A stretch of DNA of 64,000 nucleotides from Euglena gracilis (taxonomy: Eukaryota; Euglenida; Euglenophyceae; Euglenales), in assembly GCA_039621445.1 (NCBI GenBank), contig CP154954.1, positions 53,952,155 through 54,016,154 of the forward strand. The letters run 5' to 3'. Below, piece after piece: positions 33,241-45,225 of the stretch. Below the pieces are notes generated by a model, which saw only the letters and a list, made by a program, of their open reading frames with translations, made no database searches and was not told the origin of the DNA. A program made the translations under genes and the position numbers. Each line of letters starts with the position of its first letter. The stretch's first letter is position 1.

Positions 33241-33343
33241 AAGCCCTCAGCCAGTCCACAACCAGTGGGCCTGCAGTGCCTTGCTTAGTGTCCCTTCTCC
33301 GAACCCCGAAATCCATTAACCCACATTGCCGATTTGCCCACAG

Positions 33344-33472
33344 GGGAGGCAGCATTGATTGCTGCTCGTGGCTCCCTTATTGGTATTGGGACCGACATAG
33401 GCGGGTCTATCCGTATCCCAAGCCATATGTGCGGCATCTGTGGGTTCCTGCCCACTGCTGGCCGCTTATCAG
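33344..33472 (+). CDS. FAAH: FAAH-like exon 5 with nucleophilic serine
   Basis: Completes PGGSSGGE and continues AALIAARGSLIGIGTDIGGS then IRIPSHMCGICGFLPTAGRL. GTDIGGSIR holds the acyl-accepting serine, and CGICG is conserved in FAAH. The donor is TTATCAG|GTGTGT, phase 1. This is the strongest family signature in the gene. Confidence 0.97.
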
Positions 33473-33895
33473 GTGTGTTCTTTTTCACCAGGTGAAATTT
33501 CGGGAAGTTCAAGGTTTGAGATACAGAGTATTTGTTGGTGTGGCAACTGGCCAGATTAACAAATAATTGTAAATCATTTCTTCTGGATCAAGTTCAGAAA
33601 ACAGGTGCAAGTTCTTAGTGTGAAAAGGACTTTCAATGTTTTTGTTTTGAAGTTTGGTCTGAAAATATCCACACAGGAGTTGCTGGTTAACAGAGATGAG
33701 CTGGTGGGATCTTCTTGGCATAAACCCCCTCCCCAAATAAACCTGTCGGGGCTTTGAGCCCCTTTTTGAAGTTGAAAGTCCTTGACGGCACAATAACAGT
33801 GCCCAAATAACCTGGCAGGGAGGAAGGGCAAATAAATGGTTCCGATAACCTTTCATCTTGCCAGGTCAGTTTGGGAGTTTACATCCATGTCAAAC

Positions 33896-34143
33896 CAACT
33901 GCCAATAAGTTTTTGGATGGGTTGACATGATGAATGCTTTTGCCCAGTGTCTCTCGGACGATGTTCGAGGTTGGCACAGTGCATTGGGTAGATCACATGG
34001 CCAAGATTTTGACATGGACCAACTGCCGATAAGTTTTTGGATGGGTTGACATGATGAATGCTTTTGCCCAGTGTCTCTCGGACGATGTTCGAGGTTGGCA
34101 CAGTGCATTGGGTAGATCACATGGCCAAGATTTTAACAGTCGG
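33896..34143 (+). repeat. 124-bp direct tandem duplication
   Basis: Two almost identical units, each starting CAACTGCC and containing AAGTTTTTGGATGGGTTGAC and CAGTGTCTCTCGGACGATGT. They differ at few bases, so the duplication is recent. It lies 60 bp before exon 6. Confidence 0.95.
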
Positions 34144-34201
34144 GCAATGAAGTGGAGTTTACCAACAGAATTTTTGACACTGCATCTCAATCCATCCGCA
34201 G

Positions 34202-34323
34202 CCAAAGGCTGCAGAGTACCGAGGCCCAATGACAGAGATGGACAAATGGCGATCCGTGCATCCCCGGGGCCCATGGGCCGATGTGTCGACGACCTCCACC
34301 TGTTGATGTCTGCATGGTGCCAG
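34202..34323 (+). CDS. FAAH: FAAH-like exon 6
   Basis: After CATCCGCAG. It encodes AKGCRVPRPNDRDGQMAIRA then SPGPMGRCVDDLHLLMSAWC. GPM-R-VDDL is the conserved amidase stretch after the nucleophile. Phase 1 in and 0 out match the neighbours. Confidence 0.93.
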
Positions 34324-34557
34324 GTGGCTGCCGTCCATTGCTCTGCTTTGTGTGTCAGTTAGGCGATTCTCTTGCACCCAGTGCTGGCTCGCACAAATGC
34401 AAGACAGGCGCGCCGAGACCAGCACACATGAGTTGGATTCTGCACAGCCATACCATCTGACTGGACAGAGAAGATTGCCTGTAGTGAGCCACTGTCCACA
34501 CGCCCAAACAAGGAAAAAGCTCGAGATCTTCCGCGTGAACATAAACAGTAGCATGTT

Positions 34558-34950
34558 AGGAAGCATAAGCATAACCCCCCCCAATAGTGCTGCGGGGCCA
34601 ATAGAGCTGCGGTCCAATAGTGCACCACCCGCCGCCGGATGAAGCGAGCGTCCAATAGTGCTGCACCCCCCAGAACATAGCAATGTGAGCAGCCTACTGC
34701 AGAGGGGAAAGGGGGCGAATTCCCACCCGAACAACTCACGGAAGTCGTCCGAAGGTGACCCACGCGACCTCGCTAGCCTCAGAATGGGACATCGAGCAGG
34801 CAAACAGGGTGCCTGTGGTGATAGGCCGGGACTAAGAGGCACCCAGTCCAACAGTACGGCGGGCCAAATAGTGCTGCACCCCCTGCCACCGGAGGCGGCC
34901 GTCCAATAGTGCTGCAGTGCAACACTATTTGGGGGGGTTTTATTGCCGCA
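34558..34950. mobile_element. MITE-like element with CCAATAGTGCTGC repeats
   Basis: The ends ACCCCCCCCAATAGTGCTGC and GCAACACTATTTGGGGGGGT are inverted. Four internal CCAATAGTGCTGC-like units occur near 34608, 34650, 34865 and 34903. It is non-coding and sits in the intron between exons 6 and 7. Confidence 0.75.
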
Positions 34951-35133
34951 AATGAATTGGGCCCTGTGGCATTCTTCAGCAGAAAGGTTCAAGGTAAAGA
35001 TGGCAAAGGCCAAGTAAAATGACTGTGAGAAAGAAGCGTACGCAATCGTACTAATTTGCAAAAATTCCGGAGTTGGGTTGCCAGTTCTTTGGTTCAGCTC
35101 CTGTGGCTCACCCATTTGGACTTGCTTTTGCAG

Positions 35134-35207
35134 CCGGAGATGTCCCAGATGGACCCCACTGTCCCTCCTTTGGCGTGGAGGCCGGATACCACAGCGCTGC
35201 TGGAATA
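35134..35207 (+). CDS. FAAH: FAAH-like exon 7
   Basis: After TGCTTTTGCAG. It encodes PEMSQMDPTVPPLAWRPDTT then ALLE. The DPTVPPL motif is nearly identical to that of animal FAAH. The donor GAATA|GTTTGG leaves phase 2 and the next exon supplies C to make TAC. Confidence 0.9.
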
Positions 35208-35304
35208 GTTTGGTCAGGCACCACCAAATTCCAGCCTCTCCATCCAGGCGATGAAGGAAGGGTCAACGGTGAACGGGGAGAGCCGTGGTGGTTTGATTGG
35301 GCAG

Positions 35305-35428
35305 CGCTGTGGCATCGCTCTACACCGACACCCGCAAGTTGCGCTTTGGGTTCTACACGTTTGACGGCTATTTCACCCCCGCGCCGGCGTGCATTCGTGC
35401 GGTGGAGGAGACCGTCCAGGCGCTGCAG
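35305..35428 (+). CDS. FAAH: FAAH-like exon 8
   Basis: After GATTGGGCAG, 97 bases from exon 7. It encodes AVASLYTDTRKLRFGFYTFD then GYFTPAPACIRAVEETVQAL. This matches the LRVGYY.D.Y..PSPA.RRA region of FAAH. The donor is CTGCAG|GTTTGT, phase 0. Confidence 0.93.
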
Positions 35429-36600
35429 GTTTGTTGCGGGTGGCTGCCAAGGTCCTCTGCACGAAGTTGGACCAGCTGCAGCTCCGTTGACTCTCACCTT
35501 TCTGACACCCTTTTTTTGGTTGGAAACCACATTTTTTTTGAAGGTTGGTGACCTGGGTGGGTGGTGGGTGGGTTGGTCCGGACAGCGGGAGTAGGGGGTC
35601 AAATCGGGTGGTATCCCAAAAGGTGGTCCCCCATTCTCTTCCCGGACACCCTGCCCCCTTGGGAGTGCCAACCCCGGAACCTCCATATACCTTGTCTATT
35701 TTGATTTTGTGCCTGAAATCTGTCTTCCCCTCAACCAGCTCAAACGGCGGAGGTTGTTATGTGATGTCACGTCATTTGCCAAAAATCTAGTGGAAAAGAG
35801 GTTGGACATCAAACAGAAGCACGTTCAAAAAAGTATTTGCAGTCGGGTAACCCCCCTCCAAACGTTGGAGGCATTGTTAGCTGTTTTTTTCGGAAAGTTA
35901 GTTAAATTCTAAGGTTGGCAGCTCTTTTTCAGGTTTGCATCAAAATACTTTTATGCCCACTGTGAAACCTCTCAACCTTTTGTTTCTGAAAAACCTCTAC
36001 GCCGTCCACTCCCTTCGATGATTTTTCAACACAATGTTGGCGGTGTGAAAAACCCAAAATACACCAATATATTTCACCATGACCTGGGTTTTATCAACAC
36101 AGTGTGGTCAAAAATGATGGGAGATAAAAATTACAGGGGAAAAATATTATGGGAATATTTTTGATTTTGGGAAATAGATGGAGAAATTCAAAACTTTACG
36201 GAAAACGGTGGCTTTTTTTAAAAGTTGAAATGAAGGTTTTCTGGCAAACAGTCGACTCAATATTTCAAAAAAAATGGTCAAAATAGATTTCCGCTTTTTT
36301 TTGTAATGTTTCATTTTAAAATATACCACAAGAATTGACAACCTTGCATAACCCCGTCTGCTTGTGTGTGAAATTTGACTACCCCTGAAAATGGCTTCAC
36401 GAAATGGCACAGGAAAGGTGCACCGGATAAAAATTACGGGAGAAAATTAATTATTGTTGAAGAATGGGAAAATCGTGGTAGTTTCCAGTAATGTTTGTCC
36501 GTAAGTTTTGTCCGCACTGTGTAATATATTTTTGAGATTGCCAACTGGCAAGGGTCTCATTCTGTTGAATTTTGTGTCTTTCAGATTGCTCGTTGTCTCG
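35429..36600. other. Intron sequence without recognised features
   Basis: Mixed AT-rich intron DNA; the duplicated words AAAATTACAGGGGA and AAAATTACGGGAGA occur at 36125 and 36428. No exon-like stretch with family similarity was seen. Confidence 0.4.
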
Positions 36601-36617
36601 CAGATTTTTCCAGCGCC

Positions 36618-36935
36618 AGGCCGGTCCTTAAGGGACAGGAAAGTTTTTTTTTATTTCCTTCAGGACCGCCCCCCTTTTCTGCCAAAGGGCTGGCTAAGGG
36701 CCAGACTGGGACTTGAACGGGGGCAATAATTAAACAGTCGAAAAACACAGTTTTTGATGATTTGGGTGGATGGACGATGGTCCAAGGGTGCCAGGAATCA
36801 ATTTTTTCCTGATGTCGACCTGTTCTTGCTGAAAAATGCCAAAATCTCTTGCCCATTTTCCTGTATATTTTTCACTGGGTGTGCTGGGACAGCGGAGTTT
36901 TTTTTTTGTTTTCTTAAGGACCGCCCTGTCCAGCG
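36618..36935 (+). repeat. Intron repeat, subfamily B, copy 2
   Basis: Nearly collinear with 21540-21805: CAGACTGGGACTTGAACG, TGATTTGGGTGGATGGACGA, TGGTCCAAGGGTGCCAGGAA, GTGTGCTGGGACAGCGGAG and CTTAAGGACCGCCCTG. Confidence 0.85.
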
Positions 36936-37561
36936 CCATCATTCTGGATTTTGTTTTTGGAATGTTGTTGAAATTCAGTTGTGGGGGGCTATCATAGGGT
37001 GTTTAAAAAGGGATGATTTGACAAGGGAAAACCACCACAGTTTATACTTATTATCAAAAGAGAATGAATTTGAGGGGTGGATGCAAAAATGTTGGGATGG
37101 AATGAAATAACAAAAAAAATTAGCACCCCCCCCCCCGGGCCGACCAACAAAACCACTTTGAAGAGAACCACTTTGCTGCATTCTGGTGACTGTTTGTCAA
37201 TAAAGAGGGGTTAAAAGGCATTTGGTCAGAGGCACTGGTTGAACCTCAAGCATCCCGCTTAAGGGAAACTGGAAAAATCATGGAAGAGAACAAAGTGTGT
37301 TTTGCGTCGAGTTGTTTGAAGACATTATTCTGCGGAGCACTGGTTTGTTGAAAGCCAGCCCCGTTATTTTTGGAAAAAGCCTTCATCAGGGTTGTGAAAC
37401 CAGCTGGGAACTTGATGGCATCCGTAAGTTGTTTGCTTTGGAGAGCCACCAGTGTTGCCCTGTTCATCTGTCCCCCAATGAACCTCTTGATGACAGTGGA
37501 GCACTCATGCAAACAGGCATGACCATGTGTGTCGAACTTTTGTGCATTTTTTCCTTGCAAT

Positions 37562-37615
37562 TTTGTTGAGTGTGCTGGGACAGCAGAGTTTTTTTATATT
37601 CTTAAGAAGTGCTCT
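37562..37615 (+). repeat. Intron repeat, subfamily B, fragment
   Basis: GAGTGTGCTGGGACAGCAGA, then T-rich sequence and ATTCTTAAG; only the 3' part of the repeat. Confidence 0.65.
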
Positions 37616-37924
37616 GATCGTGAGGCCGAAGGCACTTCTCTGGGGATGGGTGTCGGTTGGAGAAAAAATACGAGGTTTGATGCGGTTGGCTTTTCCTGGG
37701 CCAGGACATGCTTATGGGATTTTCAGTCAACGAACATCCAGGTGTATGTGGATGAATGAACAGGGGCGTGTTTGTAACGCAAGTTAGGCAAAGGGGCACA
37801 TGTTTGTTCTGAAGAATGCCGAAAAGTAGCAAGCCAACAAAGGGCAAGACCTATGGTGAGTGCCTTCAGGTTGTGGAAAAAAGGTTTGCACTCTGCATTT
37901 TCAACTGTTCCGTTGGACACTTAG

Positions 37925-38018
37925 GCTGCAGGCCATGAAGTTGTTCCATTCCCTGTCAATTTGTACGACGTGGTCATCAATTATTTAAGCATCTTATCTT
38001 CTGATGGCAACCTGCGTG
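37925..38018 (+). CDS. FAAH: FAAH-like exon 9
   Basis: After GGACACTTAG. It encodes AAGHEVVPFPVNLYDVVINY then LSILSSDGNLRG. The AAGH.(L/V)VPF segment and the following glycine-containing loop match FAAH. The donor CTGCGTG|GTGTGC leaves phase 1. Confidence 0.92.
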
Positions 38019-38539
38019 GTGTGCACCAGTCGCAAACACTACCATAAAATACACCATTGTTACTGACTGAAGTGGTAAGCAGGTGAAATCAGAAAATAGA
38101 ACCAGTTTCGAGATCTGTTGTTTTATTTTACTGTTTAATAGGCACGGATCCAATGGAAAAGAGGTGCATCAACTCCAGAGTGCGATCGCCATTTTGGGAC
38201 TTGCTTTGGTTCCTTGGTTTCAGACTACCCCCCCCCCCCCAATAACCTGGCGGGGTGCTAGGTTGTTGGAACCAACTTTTGGCTGCCCTGGACCCTTTTT
38301 TCAGCGTCGCAAAGGAACTTTGCCTTAAAAAGGGGGGCTCCAAGTCACTGGAACCATCTTTTTTTGCCCCCCCCCGTCAAGGTATTCGGCCACTGCCGGG
38401 AGCCAGGGCCCCGCCACGTTGTTCGGGGGGGGGGGTTTGCTCCGCCCGATGTTCCGTTTGTGTTCCTTCCCCCGTGGGTCAGGGTTTTTTTTTGGGTGGG
38501 CCCCCCCCCGCCACTGCCCGACTCCCCGCCCCTCCCCAG

Positions 38540-38690
38540 GCTTCAGGGACGGCCTGGAGGGCGAGGCGCTGCTGCCGGCCTACCGGTTCCTGCGGTTCAT
38601 GGCGTCCCTGCCGAACTGCGTCCGCCCGCTCCTGGGCTGGGCCCTCCGCCCGGCCCCCTGCCAACTGCGCCAACACCGGCCCGGGAGCAG
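38540..38690 (+). CDS. FAAH: FAAH-like exon 10
   Basis: After CCTCCCCAG. It encodes FRDGLEGEALLPAYRFLRFM then ASLPNCVRPLLGWALRP, the membrane-associated hydrophobic segment of FAAH (LPS..K.LL...LKP). It is much more GC-rich than earlier exons. No GT donor is found where the similarity stops; the sequence goes from CGGGAGCAG into a T tract. The end is therefore uncertain. Confidence 0.8.
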
Positions 38691-38694
38691 ATTT

Positions 38695-38765
38695 TTTTTT
38701 TTGTTTTGTGGCCCCGGGGGCGGGGGGGGGGGGGGGGGCTGGGGCCGAGCCCCCCCGGGGAGGTG
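38695..38765. repeat. T, G and C homopolymers after exon 10
   Basis: A 14-base T tract, then G tracts. An error here could hide the true donor. Confidence 0.5.
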
Positions 38766-38964
38766 TGGGGGTCAGGCTGAGTAGGTGGGTACACCGCCGG
38801 AGGCGGGATTTTCTTTTTTTGGAAATTGACCCAAAATTCTCAAATTTTCAAATCCTTAATTTTTTTAAAAATTCCTTGTAAAATGCCTCAAAAAAAGCCT
38901 TAAAATTTTTTTTCGTCTAAAAAAGTAATGTCTGCTGGGGCCCACTTTTGGGGGCGTCTATTTT

Positions 38965-39150
38965 CCAAGGGCGCCCAAAGAACCCACTGGGCGTCGAACA
39001 AACGTCGGTCCATATTCAAAATTAAAAAGTTCAGAAACACACTTTTTGGGTGTTTGCAATGCCTGAATAATTGTCGAAATTGTGTGACTTCTTTTTCGCT
39101 GAAAATTCGAAACCTTTTCCAGCACGAAGTTTTTTTATAATCTAGAACTT
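38965..39150 (+). repeat. Intron repeat, subfamily A, copy
   Basis: CACTGGGCGTCGAACAAACG, TCGGTCCATATTC, a TTTTTGGGTGTTTGCAATGC block and TTTTTCGCTGAAAATTCGAA. Confidence 0.65.
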
Positions 39151-39300
39151 TGTCCAAGACGCCAGTTTGGGAATGAAGCCAGTGCCTGGGACACTGGTTC
39201 GGGCTGACCCGGCGTCTCAGCCACCGGTCTCACACCCGAACCGTCGTCTAAGGAATCACAGCCAATTTCGCTCCAAGTACCCATGTTGGACACTTTTTAG

Positions 39301-39516
39301 CTACTTTGGTCTGAATTGCAAACATTGGTAGATTTCACATGTCGGATCCCATGTTGCCCCTCGAGCGAAAGCTCTCACGGTCCTTCGACAGCTGGCCACA
39401 ACATTCAGCCACGATGCGAAGAGTTTGTTTTCCGCGATTGTGTGTTCCCAAATTTGACTTCTTGGTTTGTCAAATCCCACAGGCATGTCAATCGAAAGTG
39501 GAAAGCTCTCCCCCAA
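39301..39516 (-). pseudogene. Third copy of the W...RAF coding-like unit
   Basis: The minus-strand frame contains KLFASWLNVVASCRRTVRAF then ARGATWDPTCEIYQ. It aligns with the two copies in the nested element at 18900-19725. Upstream at 39165-39265 are degenerate ACCCGGCGTCTCAG words like that element's ends, so this is probably an old relative in the FAAH intron. It is antisense to FAAH. Confidence 0.4.
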
Positions 39517-39907
39517 GACCTTTCAAATGATAAAACCTACCACACAAAATGAATGAAATGATAAAACCTACACCACAATTCATTTTCACAACTTTCAAGC
39601 TTCTTGAACAGCCCAATGAGTTGCTTTTTTTTTTTTTTTTTTAGCAAACTGGTGTCCTTGCCCAATCTTGGGACCAAATTGTGTTTTGGGGAGTTCTGAT
39701 GCCGAAAATAATAGTGAACAGCGCCAGCACCCATCCCCCAAGTTACCCCTGACGACATTCCACTTCTGGTCGGGGCCTGTGCCAACTTTGGCACTGGTCA
39801 CAGACAAGGGGTTCGCCTTTTCCCGCTGGCCAGTGGGGCATCCATTTCCCAACGGTGTCCTTCTGGCTCACCAGCAGGGAGGGGACCGAGGCTGGTTGCT
39901 GGGGCAG

Positions 39908-39967
39908 CGGCGCATGGCAGATGTGGTCGTGAAGGTGGGGGCGAGGTCAACGTACGACCACTGGGAG
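39908..39967 (+). CDS. FAAH: FAAH-like exon 11
   Basis: After TTGCTGGGGCAG. It encodes RRMADVVVKVGARSTYDHWE, 20 codons in phase 0, with donor GAG|GTGCGT. With exon 12 the RS....W spacing to the IARW motif equals that in animal FAAH. The acceptor could instead be the ATGGCAG at 39914-39920. Confidence 0.7.
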
Positions 39968-40721
39968 GTGCGTACCCGATTGGCTGGCCCCAATGTCGGT
40001 TCCCTCTCTTAGACACATTGGGTTTCGTGCAACCTTTGTAGTTTTGTTTCAAAAGTCGGCTTGGGATTGGGGTTAGGGTCGGGTATTTGACTTTTGTTGG
40101 GTCATCTTCGCAGCGAAAACATTCTGTGACCCAGGCCCTGGCCAACGTCCACCCCTCAGTCTGATTGCGTCAGTTATCCTCCAACGTTGTGGATGCCTCC
40201 GGGTTGAGCCTGAGGATGGCACCGTTGTGTGGAGGATGTTGCGTTAAAATCCCGATGGTTGGCTGCAAAACAAATGAGTGTTCATTGTTTACCTCGCTTC
40301 AAGGCTACGCAGGAAAATCTTTGATCTCATGTGCCAAGTTTTTTTTTGGGGGGGTGACTGGTGAGTCGCTGTTGGCGGTGATATTTCAAACAGAAAGAAG
40401 GAGTCCAGTCTCCTTTGAAAACACATTTTGTAAAAACTGCCCACCCTCATACCACCACACGTCAGTGTGTTTTTTCATAATTCAAAATTTCTGTTATTAA
40501 GGTGAGTTGTTGCATGCCTGTCACCAGAAAATGTGCAATTTGAGTGGCCAATTTGACTTCGTGACGAACGGAATGATAGTGTTCACACATGCACCAAAAA
40601 AGTCTGATGATGTGCATGGGTATTTTCTCTCCAAGAGAAGGGAGGACATGGTGCATTTTTTTTCTTTACATGTGGCTCAGAGACTCCCCACCTTGGCTTG
40701 GCTCTCCTCTCCTATGCATAG

Positions 40722-40853
40722 GTGGTTGGCGACCGCAACATATGGCGCAAAGAATTCATTGCCCGGTGGCAGCGAGAAAAACTTGATCCTGTTCTCTGCC
40801 CTGCCGTGGCTCTGCCTGCATTGCCACATGGGATGTCGACCCGCCTGAACCAG
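40722..40853 (+). CDS. FAAH: FAAH-like exon 12
   Basis: After CTATGCATAG. It encodes VVGDRNIWRKEFIARWQREK then LDPVLCPAVALPALPHGMST. The W....LD..L.P...PA segment is conserved in the amidase family. 44 codons, phase 0 both sides, donor CAG|GTGCCT. Confidence 0.93.
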
Positions 40854-41544
40854 GTGCCTTGTCACATCTGCAGTAATTGCAGGGTCTGGAGTGGACAAGA
40901 CCTCAGGCCCCATCCCTGTAACACCACTTTGAACCCTTCAATCAAAGTGCCCAAGATGCAACTGGGTGTTAACAAACAGCACGGTTGCCTTCCTCCTCCT
41001 TGCCATCAGTTGGCTGCGAATGCCTTTCAATGGAAGGTGCTTTCAATAAAATTTTTCAGTGAATGATCTTTGGAGTATGGTATTCCCTGGATATGTTTTC
41101 AAGAAGAACTTTGTTTGCTTTCCATCAGCCGACCCATGAAATTGACCCGGGGTTTTTTTTGGGGGGGTTTATGCCCAAATAACGTTGCAAAGGGGAAAGA
41201 GACGGAGGACACTTTGAAATTTCAAAATACAGCCAATTGATGTACCCTCTGGGGATGGATTTTTCCGAGCGTCTGCAGTCAGCGAAATTGGGAGACAAAG
41301 ACACAGGGATGTGCATCCTTTTGTGTCCAGGGAGTGGCCCCTTCAAGCCCAGGGTTCCTCGGCGTGGGAGGTACATTTCTTTGGAGGCTTGCTGGTCAAA
41401 TCCAAGGGAGATAAAGAGGGATGCCTGCACCGCAGTGCAGGTTCAGTGAAACATCCAAATTGCATGTGGAGGAATCTTGGAGAAAGCAAATCAATCATGA
41501 ATGTAAAGTCCAAATAGGCACCCCAAAATACCATTTTCGAAAAA

Positions 41545-42240
41545 TTCGGCGCTTCGCGCCAGACAAATAGAGGAAAATATGCTGAATTGTATGGAAACCA
41601 GGGTTCTATATAAGGAGGGCGTACATGTTTTAGGTGGGGGGGTTCTCCCCCCCCACCCCCCCCCCTCCTGGCCCGCAGGACCCCCCCCCCCACCTGCAAG
41701 GGGGGTCCGGACCGACCCTCGGGGGCAAAAATTGACCCCCCCAAAAAGGTTCAACTTTTTCCTCCGGCGCTTCGCGCCGAAATTTTTGGTCACTTTTGGC
41801 ACATTTTTGCCCAAAAAGTGCCCAAAATGGCACTTTTGGTCGTTTTGGGGGTCAAAAATTTTCGGCCCGCCGCTTCGCGCCGGGCCGAAAATTAGGCCAC
41901 CCTGACCGCGCCCCTGTTTAGGTGCCCCCCCCCACCCCCCCCCCCCCCTCCTGGCCCTCAGCGGGGGGTCCGGACCACCCCCCCCCACCTGTCCTTATAT
42001 CGAACCCTGATGGAAACTGTCCCAAAATGACAGATTTACCGCCCAAAAATGGCCCTTTTTTCAAAAATCCAGCGCTTCGCACAGGCAGGGGGGGTCTTAT
42101 TTATGGGGGGGTCCATTTCATGGATTTTTGCTCGGACCGGCCAGGGGGGGGGTCTTATTTTTGGGGGGGTCCATTTTATGGAGGTGGGCTTATTTTTGGG
42201 GGGGTCCATTTTATGGGGGGGTCTTATTTTTGGGTTTACC
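41545..42240. repeat. CGGCGCTTCGCGCCG palindromes and TCTTATTTTTGGGGGG arrays
   Basis: Repeated short palindromes (41549, 41763, 41867, 42071) with C/G tracts, then GGGGGTCTTATTT and TCCATTTTATGG tags. Related small palindromes occur at 42757 and 42858. Intronic. Confidence 0.6.
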
Positions 42241-42354
42241 CCACTGAATCCATGTCATCGCATTTTCGTGGCCCAGGTCTGATCTTTACAAATGGGTTTG
42301 TTTTTTTTGTAGGGAGTTTCTGCACTTTGCTCTGCTATGTTGCTTTGGTCACAG

Positions 42355-42434
42355 GCTTGCTGCTATACATTTGTCTACAACAACTTCGGCTTCCCTGCAG
42401 GGGTTGTCCCAGCTACAAGGGTCAGGCCCTCTGG
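42355..42434 (+). CDS. FAAH: FAAH-like exon 13
   Basis: After TGGTCACAG. It encodes ACCYTFVYNNFGFPAGVVPA then TRVRPS. YTxxYNxxxFPAGVVPxTxV is the late FAAH core. The donor CTCTGG|GTAGGA leaves phase 2. The frame is also open upstream to 42313, but the shorter start fits the family spacing better. Confidence 0.92.
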
Positions 42435-43174
42435 GTAGGAGAGTGCTGAACCTTGGATCTCCCCATCATGCAGGTCGTCGCATAGGCAAGGGGGGGGTCT
42501 TCATGCGGGGGGGGGGAGTGTAGACTGGAGGGTCGGCGTCCTTGGCAGGAAGGGAGTGTCATGACCCACCCCAGAATTTTTTCTACTAAAATGATGAATC
42601 AATCACCTGAGAGAATGGTGGCACAAAAAATCATTTGCTATTTGGGCTCCACCTTTGCCAAACAGGCCAGTGGTTGGAGGAAGGCCAAATTAGTGGGCAC
42701 AGAGGGGGCGATTGTTTATGAGGCCAAACTGGCAAGGATGGGCCCAGAGGCTAACTTCTCGGCGCTTTGCGCCGAAACCCATAACCGCCCCCCCCAAATA
42801 AGACCCCCCAAAATAGGATCCCCTTGGGCTCATCGAGCAAAAATAAAACCCCCCTGACGGCGCGAAGCGCCGAAGACGGTGCAAATTTTGCCTGAAAGTT
42901 TACCAAAAACCCAAGTTTCACATACAAAAATGATGAAATTTTCAAAAATGTCAGATTTTTTGAAGTGCAAAGAGCATGTTTAATATCACCTTACACCAAT
43001 TTACATATGGCATGAAGCGCCGAAGGAAATTTTTCACTGTTTTTGGGAACCTGAAAAATGATGCTCGGGTTGGTCAAGAAAAAATCCAAAAATAAGACCC
43101 CCCCGGAGGTTTCAGGGGTCGCTGAGCTTTCTCTTATCCCTTTATGGGTGAGAGCGAAGATCACCCCTGGGGAG

Positions 43175-43189
<15 letters not shown>

Positions 43190-43205
<16 letters not shown>

Positions 43206-43520
43206 GTCGGGGCCACCCCCGGAACCGGCGGCTCATCACCATGATCCCGGCTCCGTTCCCGGAAATTTTTTTTTTTCGCGAGCGACTGGATTTCTAGTTT
43301 CCGAATCACCCTGGGTTGACCCCCAACTCCCCGCCAGGCCCGAGTTATTCATGCGCGAAGGAGTCCAAACTGGGTAGGATCGGCCCGCCCCCCTGGATGA
43401 CCCCCCTTTGGACTCTGCCATTTCGGGCCCAAAAATTGATATATTCAAAATATCTCGAAAATGAAGCCAAATCAAAGGAAATGTCCGGAGACCTAAATTG
43501 AAGCCCTTGGAACGCCCCAT
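43190..43520 (+). repeat. Dispersed repeat R3, copy 3
   Basis: CATCACCATGATCCCGG, CGCGAGCGACTGGATTTCTA, TTGACCCCCAACTCCCCGCC and AGTTATTCATGCGCGAAGG, in the same order as 3893-4260. Confidence 0.75.
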
Positions 43521-43639
43521 CTACCGGTATTTTGATTTCCCCGCAACTCTCCGCCTAGCCCGAGATACGACCATTTTCGGCTAATTTAGGCCATTTTGTA
43601 CACCTTTTCCGCTGTCAGACCCAGCCGTTTTCAGACCAA

Positions 43640-43965
43640 AAAGTCGAAAAAAAATCCAAGAAAATTGAAATTTTTTATTGGCCCAAAATCATGTTTTTTG
43701 GCCTCACGGACCCGGAAAAACTGTTTTCGAGCCGAAAACGAGCATTTTTCGACCCCCTGCCCTCCGTTTTGGGCCCAAAACCAATGGACTTTGGGTCAAA
43801 ACCGGGTCAAAAGAGTCGAAAAAAATTGAAAAAAGTTTTGCCTGAAACGATGTTTTTTGGCCTCCCGGACCTGGAAAAACTGTTTTTGCGCTGAAAATTA
43901 GCGTTTTTCGACCCCCCCCCCCAGGCCGTGAAACCCATGGAATTTGGGTCAAAAACGGGTCAAAA
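43640..43965 (+). repeat. 159-bp tandem duplication
   Basis: Two diverged units share ATGTTTTTTGGCCTC, GGAAAAACTGTTTT and GGTCAAAACCGGGTCAAAA. ATGTTTTTT recurs at 43691 and 43850. Confidence 0.8.
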
Positions 43966-44394
43966 AAAGTCGAAAATAATTCAATAAAACGGGCGTGGGG
44001 TGTATGGCGGGGGTTAACATTTCATAAACGTTTCAGAAATTACCGTAAAATCACTGAAAGTCACCGTAAATTGCAAGAGTGTAATTTGTAACTTATAAAT
44101 TACGCCAAATTTGCAATGCTAGTCCTTTCAGCTTCCATTACATACATGTCCCATTAAGAGCTCAGCACTATTCAAAACCTGGTTTAGACGGGCCGGATCA
44201 GACCCTCCCTCCGGGGGTCTGGCCCCAGACCCCCCCCCCTGCGGGTGCGGGGAGGGTCTTCTGAGTTAAAAGGAAGCCTGATTTGTAGTTTCCATCACAA
44301 AACAACAACAACAAAACACTAATACATATGATAACAAGTGTGCCATACGGCAGTGGGTATTTCTGTTAAAACAGAAATGAAGGGGTACGCTTAT

Positions 44395-44735
44395 TATCTC
44401 CACACTCGAGGGGTGTCCAGGACACGCAGGGGGTCCGACATGCTTGGTTTGGGTCCCCGGGTGGGTCTGTGCAGTTCCCCAATGGTTCCGGGCAATTTTC
44501 GAAAATCGATTTTTTGACCCCCCCCCGGAAAAAAAAAAAAACGGCCAGTCCTGTGGGAACCCTTTTTGTGGGCCCCATATAGGTACCAAGAACGGTCCGG
44601 AGGGGCCGGGGGCATGTGGGGTGCATACAGGCCACTTGGGGGTCCCCCATGGTTGGTTTGGGTCCCTAGGTGGGTCTGTGCAGTTCCCCATCCGTTTTGG
44701 GTAATTTTCGAAAAATCCATTTTTTGCTCCCCTTG
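44395..44735 (+). repeat. 209-bp tandem duplication
   Basis: Both units carry TTGGTTTGGGTCCC, GGTGGGTCTGTGCAGTTCCC and AATTTTCGAAAA. TTGGTTT recurs at 44444 and 44653. Confidence 0.8.
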
Positions 44736-45171
44736 TGCGCAGGCTGCAAGGCCCCGAAGACGCACGTGTCCTCAAATTTGGGGTCCAACCCCCAGTCACA
44801 CCCACCAACGTGTGCAGTCGCGACCCGGGATCCATGCCATCCAGCGGAGGGACCCCCTGTCCTGTGGAGAGTTTCACTTCAGATCGGGTCGATCGACTGT
44901 CATATCCTGGGAAAAATTATTTATTATCATTTGCAGTAGTAGTAGTAGTAATAGTGGTACTTAGGAGTCCCCTATTTTTGGCCCGTGGCGGCTCCTACTG
45001 GGATGGTCGGACCGAAACTCCGACACCTGCTCCCCCCCCCCCCCCTTTGGGGTTTGCCACTCTCAATAAACTAGGTCCCGAACCCTGGCAGAACAGCGTA
45101 CCCATACCTACTGGGGTGAACCACCCACGAATAGAAGTAACACGCGTATAGTAACATAAAAAAATGTAATA

Positions 45172-45176
45172 AAAAC

Positions 45177-45216
<40 letters not shown>

Positions 45217-45225
45217 AAACAACAG
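45172..45225. repeat. (CAA)n microsatellite
   Basis: About fourteen CAA units with minor interruptions; a short AGT repeat lies at 44936-44950. Confidence 0.95.
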